59,903 nucleotides of DNA from a bacterium (lineage in GTDB: Bacteria > Zhuqueibacterota > QNDG01), in NCBI GenBank assembly GCA_021158245.1, contig JAGGVB010000181.1, forward strand, positions 1 through 59,903, written 5' to 3'. How positions within the stretch are numbered: the first letter of the stretch is position 1; every line of letters starts with the position of its first letter. The notes beneath the pieces are model-generated. The model was given only the letters and a program-made list of their open reading frames with translations, did no database searches and was not told the origin of the DNA. The position numbers and the translations under genes were made by a program. Positions 54,741 through 59,903 of this stretch are shown here, piece after piece.

Positions 54741-55082
54741 TTATTCATCATAAATAATTGCATCAAGAATAGAGAGTGCTTCATTTAGTACTCCTATAGG
54801 TGCTTTATCTATAAATTTTACCTTTCTTGATCTGTAATCAACTGATTTCATCTGATCTACCATAATAACACCTGAGATAATACCATCTTCAGGAATTTTA
54901 ACATGTAAAGGGATATTACGATTGGTGTTTGTTATTGGACAAACAAATGAAAGTCCCGTTTTTTGATTGAAGATTGTATTAGAAACTACAAGAGCAGGCC
55001 TTCTGCCTTTTTGTTCATGTCCGGATTGAGGATCAAATGTTAAGGCGATAAAATCTCCCTTTTTCGGTATATATTGTTCCAT
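54741..55082 (-). CDS. mazF: MazF/ChpB-type endoribonuclease toxin
   Basis: 113 residues from the ATG at 55082, overlapping mazE as TAATG. PemK/MazF core: KKGDFIALTFDPQSGHEQ, KGRRPALVVSN and VCPITNT. ACA-type mRNA interferases have these motifs. The toxin is neutralised by the upstream MazE. Confidence 0.95.
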   Translation of the reverse strand: MEQYIPKKGDFIALTFDPQSGHEQKGRRPALVVSNTIFNQKTGLSFVCPITNTNRNIPLHVKIPEDGIISGVIMVDQMKSVDYRSRKVKFIDKAPIGVLNEALSILDAIIYDE

Positions 55083-55330
55083 TACCAAACTTCTCCTCCA
55101 ACTGGTTTGCCCCAATCAATTTCTTCTGGCCTATAGTCTTCAGGCATTTGAGAAAGAAGACTTTTTAATTTATATTTTCCACGATTTACAGTTGTCGGTT
55201 TTACAACAATTTTACCATTATGTATAGAAATATCTACATCATCACCGATTGCTACGTGTACTTTACGAAGAATATCTTTAGGAAAACGAACTCCCTGGCT
55301 ATTACCCCATTTTTGTATTTTAGTAATCAT
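55082..55330 (-). CDS. mazE: MazE antitoxin
   Basis: 82 residues: AbrB-fold start ITKIQKWGNSQGVRFPKDIL, the MazE signature, and an acidic C-terminus containing a W and RPEE that fits MazF binding. Promoter at 55367-55395. Confidence 0.95.
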   Translation of the reverse strand: MITKIQKWGNSQGVRFPKDILRKVHVAIGDDVDISIHNGKIVVKPTTVNRGKYKLKSLLSQMPEDYRPEEIDWGKPVGGEVW

Positions 55331-55366
55331 AATATTTCCTCTTTAGACAATTAGCAGTATATCCAA

Positions 55367-55395
55367 AGTATATACAACAAAAACAAAAAAGTCAA
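55367..55395 (-). promoter_or_regulatory. mazEF promoter
   Basis: TTGACT (55390-55395) and TATACT (55367-55372), 17 bp apart, minus strand, beginning 14 bp inside the cassette after the attC core. GTATAT/ATATAC half-sites overlap the -10 box as a likely MazE operator. Confidence 0.75.
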
Positions 55396-55408
55396 GTATA
55401 ATTATTTT

Positions 55409-55502
55409 GCTAACATTTGGCTCTGAGGTGCGGCCAACTAATGCCATCCAGAAGCCATGTTTGATGTAAGAATAAAGGTACGATAATGTCCGCACAGTTA
55501 TT
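55409..55502 (-). other. attC-like site 4 (after AbrB-PIN), weak
   Basis: GTTAGC (55409-55414) ends the site; AATAAC near 55497-55502 is the best partner box. Only TGCGG/CCGCA of the inner arms pairs well. An extra 100 bp, with a GACGG/CCGTC hairpin, lies between it and the vapC stop at 55604. Confidence 0.35.
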
Positions 55503-55603
55503 CTTTTCATGGACGGCGAAAACCGTCAAAAGCAGATGAAAAATGGGAAAAAACCGTTACAGCCGCATCCGGCAGCAGCCATGGGGATATGCCAGCCCTT
55601 TAT

Positions 55604-55975
55604 CTACTTGGCAAAATAATTTACTCTTGGCATATTTTGAAAATCATTATCTTGTGTCCAAACTATAGCTTCAAATTTATTTGCTGTTGCCAGAATAATA
55701 CTATCTGCCATTGGGATTTTATTTCTTAAACTAATAACAGCTGCGGACATTGCAATTTCTAATGTTAGATCAACAATTTGCCCTTGTTTCATTAAAGCAA
55801 TACCTTGAAGTGCACTATTTTCATCTTTTTCACGAAGAATGACTTTGAATACCTCATAGATAGTAATTGAGGGAACAATTAATGACTCTACATTTGAAAG
55901 TGGTTCTTCAAACTGACTTGCATTTTTACCACCAGAGAAATACTCAAGCCACCCAGATGAATCTACAATATTCAC
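55604..55975 (-). CDS. PIN-domain toxin (VapC)
   Basis: 123 residues, GTG start overlapping the antitoxin stop by 4 bp. NIVDSSGWLEYF (first acidic Asp), SITIYEVFKV (Glu) and PMADSIILATA (third Asp), ending VWTQDNDF. Typical VapC ribonuclease of a TA pair. Confidence 0.92.
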   Translation of the reverse strand: MNIVDSSGWLEYFSGGKNASQFEEPLSNVESLIVPSITIYEVFKVILREKDENSALQGIALMKQGQIVDLTLEIAMSAAVISLRNKIPMADSIILATANKFEAIVWTQDNDFQNMPRVNYFAK

Positions 55976-56184
55976 ACTCTATCCCCTTCTCTTTCGAAAT
56001 TGATGTCAATTCCTTTTAAAAAACCCTTCATATCAGTTATCTTTCTAACGGGGATAAGTTCAATTCTGTCTTCATATTGCATGACTTGCATTCGTTGGCC
56101 AGGAAGCAACTTTAATGATTCTCTCACATTCTTAGGTATTACGACTTGAAATTTGGGTGAAATTTTTACTGCTTCCATTTTCAA
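55972..56184 (-). CDS. AbrB-type antitoxin (VapB)
   Basis: 70 residues. SpoVT-AbrB domain: ISPKFQVVIPKNVRESLKL, then GQRMQVMQYEDRIEL. Short acidic C-terminus. AAGGAG precedes the ATG by about 8 nt. Confidence 0.92.
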   Translation of the reverse strand: MKMEAVKISPKFQVVIPKNVRESLKLLPGQRMQVMQYEDRIELIPVRKITDMKGFLKGIDINFEREGDRV

Positions 56185-56272
56185 TCTCCTTATTAAAGCC
56201 CTTGTCGTAATACGTTAATACTATCGATACTAAAAATCAACTTCTTTTTGGCTATCGTCAAAAAATATAGGG

Positions 56273-56399
56273 GTATAACGGTGCGGTTCAGTGAGTGCAA
56301 AAGCCAAGAGAAATCTCGACAACTGAAGTGATTCCACTGAGCTCTAATAAACCTAAAAACCGGTGCGCTTTTGCATCCACTGCAACCGCATGGTTAGCA
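56273..56399 (-). other. attC-like site 5, best preserved
   Basis: 127 bp starting 9 bp after the Phd stop. Outer boxes TGCTAAC (56393-56399) and GTTATAC (56273-56279) share TAAC/GTTA. Inner arms TGCGGTT-G-CAGTG and CACTG-AACCGCA pair with one extra unpaired G on one arm, then TGCAAAAGC/GCTTTTGCA pairs further in. The loop is variable. This is the standard attC plan: R''-L''-loop-L'-R' with an extrahelical base. Confidence 0.78.
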
Positions 56400-56407
56400 G
56401 GAATTTA

Positions 56408-56629
56408 TTAATTGCCGCGTCTCACTTCTTGCAAGATGTCAATGATTTCTTCTTTCGAGATATCTATCTTTATTCCTTTAACATTAAGAGGAGAAGTTAT
56501 TTTCTTAAAAGGTTTTACAATAAACGACGATCCATCTTTTCTTTTTATTAATACCTCACCTTCAATTTGTGCTTTATTTAAAATAGAAGCAAATTTTTGT
56601 CTGGCCTCTGAAAAAGTATATACTATCAT
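56408..56629 (-). CDS. Phd/YefM-type antitoxin
   Basis: 73 residues. The Phd fold start is MIVYTFSEARQKFASILNKA, followed by a beta-strand IKRKDGSSFIV. It is the downstream gene, overlapping the PIN toxin stop as ATGA, the reverse of the usual antitoxin-first order. Confidence 0.85.
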   Translation of the reverse strand: MIVYTFSEARQKFASILNKAQIEGEVLIKRKDGSSFIVKPFKKITSPLNVKGIKIDISKEEIIDILQEVRRGN

Positions 56630-57024
56630 GGCTCAACCTCGATCGTTTTTATATTTAAAGTCTTTGAAATTGTTTTTAATTTATCATCAAGTGTTAATAG
56701 TGCGGCTTTTTGCCTGATAGCACACTCAATAAAATATGCATCATAAGCATAGATATTATTTTCATATGCAATTGACAGGGCATTTTTTAAATCAATATCA
56801 AGGAATCTTATTGGTATCTTCTGATAGTAATCAATAGCTGTTCTTGCCTGGCTTAATGTTAATCTGTTCCTTTTAAACATCGCAGAAAAGGCATTACTAA
56901 TTTCCCAGTGCAAAGATTGTGGTGCAATCAATTCACATCCGATCGTGTGCTGAATTAATTTATTTTTATGCTTTTCATTTGTGATTACTGCTATGACAAC
57001 AGATGTGTCGATTACGATTAGCAT
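56626..57024 (-). CDS. PIN-domain toxin (VapC-like), toxin-first
   Basis: 132 residues. IVIDTSVVIAVITNE, HWEISNAFSAMF and AYDAYFIECAI carry the PIN acidic residues; C-terminus LLTLDDKLK. Transcribed before its antitoxin, so its expression relies on the operator at 57043-57056. Confidence 0.88.
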   Translation of the reverse strand: MLIVIDTSVVIAVITNEKHKNKLIQHTIGCELIAPQSLHWEISNAFSAMFKRNRLTLSQARTAIDYYQKIPIRFLDIDLKNALSIAYENNIYAYDAYFIECAIRQKAALLTLDDKLKTISKTLNIKTIEVEP

Positions 57025-57042
57025 TTACGTTCACACTCCATG

Positions 57043-57088
57043 TGTACAATTGTACAACTAATTTAATTCATACTACATGCATTGTCAA
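57043..57088 (-). promoter_or_regulatory. Promoter and palindromic operator of the PIN-Phd cassette
   Basis: TTGACA (57083-57088) and TAAATT (57060-57065), 17 bp apart, minus strand. A perfect 14-bp palindrome TGTACAATTGTACA (57043-57056) covers the start of transcription. Confidence 0.65.
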
Positions 57089-57101
57089 GTATTTTTTACC
57101 T

Positions 57102-57741
57102 GCTAACAATTCTTATCTTAAATAAACCGAAATTTACTTGAAAAAGTGCCTTTCCATCTGCAAAATGATAATACCCTTATTTTCATTTATTTGATTGAAA
57201 GGAGAATACTATGAAACTCCAAAATCTCGAGATGCCTGTCCCGAGTTTTATACGGGGAAAAGGCACTATATCTCCGATAAATTCGTTATTGGTATTGACC
57301 CGGCTAAAAACAAACACCAGGCCATGGTTCTTGATCCCAAAGGAATTCCTGTCGGGAAATCCTTTTCTTTTCAAAGTTCTTACAACGGTTTCCATTTCAA
57401 ACTCATTCCCTTTCCTGGTTCTTCCTGACTAGCGAATCTATAAATTAGTCGGGCCGAATAATTAGAATCGGCAGCGACGAAATAAAGTCGGGCAGGGAAG
57501 TTTAAACAACCGGGACGGTACTTTGAGACTGCAATAGGTGAAGTGCGTCCGGACTTGAGGGAAAGGTACAAGCTTCTTGAGCTTAAAAGTGACCGTTGTC
57601 AAAGAACGATAATCAATTTAAAGATATACTTTTTACTTGACTTTCAGCAAGTAGACCAAGCTCACCAGCGGTAATGGAGCGTCTCGCACTGAGCCTGTCG
57701 AAGTGCAGCGGAATAGCGGTCAGGTGGAGTGTCTTGTTAGC
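57102..57741 (-). other. attC-like site 6 (after hicBA), split by an IS110 derivative
   Basis: GCTAAC box of R'' (57736-57741) starts 3 bp from the hicA stop; R' GTTAGC is at 57102-57107, so the two boxes are exact complements. L'' contains CTCCACC and L' contains GGTGAG, paired with one extra C. Without the insertion the site would be about 93 bp. The IS remnant sits between L' and R', next to the GTTA core. Confidence 0.7.
57108..57654 (+). mobile_element. IS110-family remnant A (internally deleted)
   Basis: About 547 bp. The left half (frame from 57195 to 57428, stop after the deletion) encodes the IS110 N-terminal DEDD start: FVIGIDPAKNKHQ then VLDPKGIPVGKSF. The right half, in another frame, encodes the C-terminal ETAIGEVRPDLRERYKLLEL block. 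An internal deletion and frame breaks make it non-coding. Right end carries the ACTTG/CAAGT subterminal hairpin. Two shorter copies share the same ends. Confidence 0.75.
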
Positions 57742-57744
57742 GAA

Positions 57745-57972
57745 TTATAATTTTTTCAAGAAATCATTTACTGTTATCCTTGCTTGTTTTAATATATGTG
57801 AAAGGGTTGACCGCTTTATCGGCTTATGCGCCGGAACTATAATTTTTAATACCTCATTTTCAATATGTTTTTGCAACCTTATATGCGAACCTTTTTGTCG
57901 AACTATTACCCACCCATCCCTTTGTAACGCTTTGATGACCTTGTCGTAATTTAAACTCGGCACCTTGCTCAT
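57745..57972 (-). CDS. hicA: HicA-type mRNA interferase toxin
   Basis: 75 residues. dsRBD-like HicA with the catalytic His30 in RQKGSHIRLQKH and the C-terminal TLSHILKQARI. It cleaves mRNA and tmRNA in known relatives. Overlaps hicB by 4 bp (ATGA), hicB first. Confidence 0.92.
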   Translation of the reverse strand: MSKVPSLNYDKVIKALQRDGWVIVRQKGSHIRLQKHIENEVLKIIVPAHKPIKRSTLSHILKQARITVNDFLKKL

Positions 57973-58172
57973 ATCGATAATTCCACTTCTTCAGCGTGGG
58001 TAGCTTTGAAAGTATCATCTGCTACCGGTTCTAAATAAAGTTCAATTGCCTCACGAATATTTTTTAATGCTTCTTCTTTCGTATCGCCTTCTGAAATACA
58101 TCCCGGCAGAGAAGGCACTATAGCTGTATATCCTCCATCATCGCTTGGTTCCAAATAAATTTTCAGTTTCAT
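57969..58172 (-). CDS. hicB: HicB-type antitoxin, short form
   Basis: 67 residues: the degenerate RNase H-like fold with YTAIVPSLPGCISEGDTKEEAL. The usual C-terminal DNA-binding segment is missing or minimal, so transcriptional control may lie elsewhere. Starts only 24 nt after the attC R' core, with AGAGG upstream. Confidence 0.9.
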   Translation of the reverse strand: MKLKIYLEPSDDGGYTAIVPSLPGCISEGDTKEEALKNIREAIELYLEPVADDTFKATHAEEVELSI

Positions 58173-58197
58173 ATCTATCCTCTTATTTCTATTTCTC

Positions 58198-58650
58198 GCT
58201 AACGATTCTTATCTTAAATAAGCCGGAATTTACTTGATAAAGTGCTTTTCCGTCTGCAAAATGATAATACCCTTATCTGATTGAAAGGAATATACTATAA
58301 AATTACAATATTCCGGGATAAAAGGCAATTTATTTCCGATAAATTCATTACATCCCTGCCGGGAAATCTTTTTCTCTTCAAAATCTGTGCAGCGGTTTTC
58401 ACTTTAAACTCTGGCAGGGAAGTTTAAACAACCGGGACGGTACATTCGCAATGACTTTGAGACTGCAATAGCCAAGGTGCGTCCGGAGTTCAGGAAAAGG
58501 TACATGCTTCTTGAGATTAAAGAAGAGCGTTTTCAAGAACAAATTCAAAATTATCTTTTATTTTTCTTTTGCTTTTCAGCAGGCAGCCGCGCTTAACCAG
58601 TTGGGTTGAACCTGAGTGAACTCCAGAATCTAATTCCAGGAGCTAAGGTT
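58198..58650 (-). other. attC-like site 7 (after AbrB-PIN), degraded and split
   Basis: R' GTTAGC is at 58198-58203 next to the IS remnant. A second core-like GTTAAGC lies at 58591-58597, followed by GAACCT/AGGTTC arms; the R'' box is lost at the toxin stop. Called from context and one good core. Confidence 0.35.
58204..58585 (+). mobile_element. IS110-family remnant B
   Basis: About 382 bp with the same left end (ATTCTTATCTTAAATAA) and right region (NDFETAIAKVRPEFRKRY) as remnant A, with a larger internal deletion. Non-coding. It occupies most of the 58173-58650 gap. Confidence 0.7.
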
Positions 58651-59064
58651 CTATAGTTGCTCCGGGCAGATCAGCTTTACTGTTGGAAAATATGTTTTGT
58701 ATCTATTTACATCTCGTGTAATTAAGTCCAGTCCAAGTACTGCTGCATGTGCTCCAATATAGAAATCGGGTAAGGGGGATCTCTTTATCCCTTTATTCTT
58801 TCTATACTTTAGATAAACTTTACCGGCCAGAAAAAGAGCTTCTTTAGGAATTTCCAGCATCTGGAATCCACCTTTATGGATGGCTGATTCCAACTCCTCA
58901 ATCTTTCCAAAACCTATAGAGACTTCTGTGTACACAATTGAGTTAATATAGAGCGTTTCGTAAAGGCTATAATTTGCCAATACCGATTCAGACCAATCCG
59001 CCCAATTTGGGTCATCAAGAAAAATGTCCAAAATAACGTTTGAGTCAACAAGAAGGCCCTTCAC
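58651..59064 (-). CDS. PIN-domain toxin (VapC)
   Basis: 137 residues, GTG start, 4-bp overlap with the antitoxin. GLLVDSNVILDIF, YTEVSIGFGK and PLPDFYIGAHA hold the acidic PIN residues; C-terminus LDLITRDVNRYK. Belongs to the last complete TA module. Confidence 0.92.
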   Translation of the reverse strand: MKGLLVDSNVILDIFLDDPNWADWSESVLANYSLYETLYINSIVYTEVSIGFGKIEELESAIHKGGFQMLEIPKEALFLAGKVYLKYRKNKGIKRSPLPDFYIGAHAAVLGLDLITRDVNRYKTYFPTVKLICPEQL

Positions 59065-59288
59065 CTATCCTCCCTTGTTAATGCCATAATCTCATCTGTC
59101 GTCATTTTAACATCTGCAATGCCGCGTAATTTTGCAAATTTACGGGTTGCAGCTTTTTTCCCTTTTAATTTCACTAAAAAGACGCGGCCTTCTTCCTCAA
59201 TAAAATCAACTTCTGTTGCCGGGGTTATCCTTAATTTTTCACGAATGTGCTGGGGAATTGTTACTTGACCTTTTGTAGTTACTCTCAT
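59061..59288 (-). CDS. AbrB-type antitoxin (VapB)
   Basis: 75 residues. TTKGQVTIPQHIREKLRI is the SpoVT-AbrB signature. The C-terminal half has KKAATRKFAKLRGI and acidic residues for toxin contact. SD GGAGG upstream. Promoter and operator at 59299-59349. Confidence 0.93.
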   Translation of the reverse strand: MRVTTKGQVTIPQHIREKLRITPATEVDFIEEEGRVFLVKLKGKKAATRKFAKLRGIADVKMTTDEIMALTREDR

Positions 59289-59298
59289 TATGTGACCT

Positions 59299-59349
59299 CC
59301 AGTACTAAGTATTACTGGTAATAATAATACATTATACAGCCAAAGTCAA
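59299..59349 (-). promoter_or_regulatory. Promoter and operator of the VapBC cassette
   Basis: TTGACT (59344-59349) and TATTAT (59321-59326), 17 bp apart, minus strand. CCAGTA (59299-59304) and TACTGG (59313-59318) form a perfect inverted repeat at +1. The remainder of the 59289-59634 gap is attC/IS sequence. Confidence 0.75.
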
Positions 59350-59366
59350 TATCAATTTATAGAATT

Positions 59367-59628
59367 ATTTAACGATTCTTATCTTAAATAAACCGGAATT
59401 TACTTGATAAATTGACTTTCCTAAACAACCGGCACAGCACATCCGCAATGACTTTGAGACTGCAATAGGTGAAGTGCGTCCGGACTTGAGGGAAAGGTAC
59501 ATGCTTTTTGAGCTTAAAAGGGACAGTTTTCAGAGAACAACTTTAAGATTATCTTTTATTTTTCACTTGCTTTTCAGCAAGTAGGTTTGGCTTCATCCGG
59601 CTGCGTCTGCTATAGACCCGGGTTATTA
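59367..59628 (-). other. attC-like site 8, split by an IS110 derivative
   Basis: R' GTTAAAT (59367-59373) is a perfect GTTRRRY core next to the IS. The other half, TAATAACCCGGG with GTC/GAC and CCGG arms, starts at 59628, 7 bp after the stop of the terminal gene. Confidence 0.4.
59374..59584 (+). mobile_element. IS110-family remnant C (shortest)
   Basis: About 211 bp: same left end as A and B, then a junction at AAACAACCGG and the right coding remnant with VRPDLRERYMLFELK. The right end carries the ACTTGCT/AGCAAGT hairpin. Confidence 0.7.
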
Positions 59629-59634
59629 TAAATT

Positions 59635-59871
59635 TTACAATTTATCAAATTGTTCTGGTTCGATATCTGGAAGTTTCGACAAAATTTCTCTGAATTTATT
59701 AGAATTTCCATATTTACCCCGCTCTTCAAGATATCGTCCAGTTTCAAGTGCTGATATTTTTTCAGCCAGTGCAAAGGTGATAAATTGATTTATTGATATT
59801 TTATCTTCCGATGCTAATAGTTTTACTCTATTATGTAACGATTCAGGTATTCGTAAACTCAATGTACTCAT
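59635..59871 (-). CDS. HicB/CopG-like RHH antitoxin
   Basis: 78 residues. N-terminal STLSLRIPESLHNRVKLLA then SINQFITFALAEKISAL is a ribbon-helix-helix antitoxin of the HicB-family type that pairs with PIN toxins. TGAGG precedes the ATG. A partner toxin, if any, would be upstream beyond the window edge. Confidence 0.82.
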   Translation of the reverse strand: MSTLSLRIPESLHNRVKLLASEDKISINQFITFALAEKISALETGRYLEERGKYGNSNKFREILSKLPDIEPEQFDKL

Positions 59872-59903
59872 TGTTAAACCTCAGAAAGCGGATTTATTCT
59901 CAA

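Noticed and set aside
57195-57428. 77-residue frame as a gene
   Set aside because: It is the N-terminal stub of a deleted IS110 transposase; treated as part of the IS remnant.
52904-59628. CRISPR array
   Set aside because: Repeats are of unequal length, diverged, and flank coding modules, with no regular spacers and no cas genes.

Overview
The window is about 60 kb of a low-GC Gram-negative bacterial chromosome, and almost every gene lies on the minus strand. Genes for KDO and LPS export (kdsA/B/C/D, lptA/B/C), sigma-54, HslUV and HflKC point to a diderm with LPS. Small families such as DUF6132, and lipoprotein-type LptC, suggest an uncultured lineage near the Fibrobacteres-Chlorobi-Bacteroidetes group (for example KSB1, Calditrichota or Marinimicrobia). 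That placement is an inference, because no marker here settles it.

Layout, left to right. 1-2.8 kb: a TetR-cupin-RND exporter operon with a promoter/operator at the tetR start. 3.0-3.5 kb: a DUF4258/DUF2283 pair. 3.8-8.3 kb: an eight-gene thiol-redox operon (trxB, ArsR-type regulator, trxA, DUF6132, TlpA-like, OsmC, nitrilase, two-domain glutaredoxin-like protein) with a promoter/operator at its head. 8.3-14.2 kb: RarD permease, flippase and sulfotransferase, a small basic protein and an M3 peptidase. 14.4-14.6 kb: tRNA-Glu and tRNA-His. 14.6-29.4 kb: the translation and RNA supercluster rimP-nusA-infB-DUF503-rbfA-nrnA-truB-ribF-rpsO-pnp, followed by an aminotransferase, deacetylase, MerR regulator, rlmH, NUDIX hydrolase and dinB. 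29.5-30.8 kb: TPR protein, response regulator and tRNA-Arg. 30.9-33.2 kb: an M20 peptidase and EpmA on the plus strand. 33.3-49.5 kb: fRMsr, GNAT protein, argF, hslUV, hflKC, rpoN, lptBAC, kdsD, fsa, kdsC, kdsA, pyrG and kdsB. 49.9-51.1 kb: a secreted metallophosphoesterase with candidate sigma-70 and sigma-54 promoters. 51.2-51.3 kb: a MITE-like element.

The right end (about 52.9-59.9 kb) is the most unusual part. Seven small gene modules plus one cut by the window edge all lie on the minus strand. Most are toxin-antitoxin pairs with their own promoter and operator: DUF6364-PIN, a lone lipoprotein, MazEF, AbrB-PIN, PIN-Phd, HicBA, AbrB-PIN, and a HicB/CopG-like antitoxin. Each is followed, usually within a few bases of the stop codon, by an imperfect inverted repeat. 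The best repeats have the architecture of integron attC sites: terminal GCTAAC/GTTAGC-type boxes, paired inner arms with an extra unpaired base, and a variable central loop. I read the region as an integron-type cassette array or an integrase-less attC cluster (CALIN). No integrase lies inside the window; the gene polarity would place attI and intI to the right of it. Three internally deleted copies of one IS110-family element sit inside three of these attC-like sites, each directly next to the GTTA core. This resembles the attC-targeting IS1111 group.
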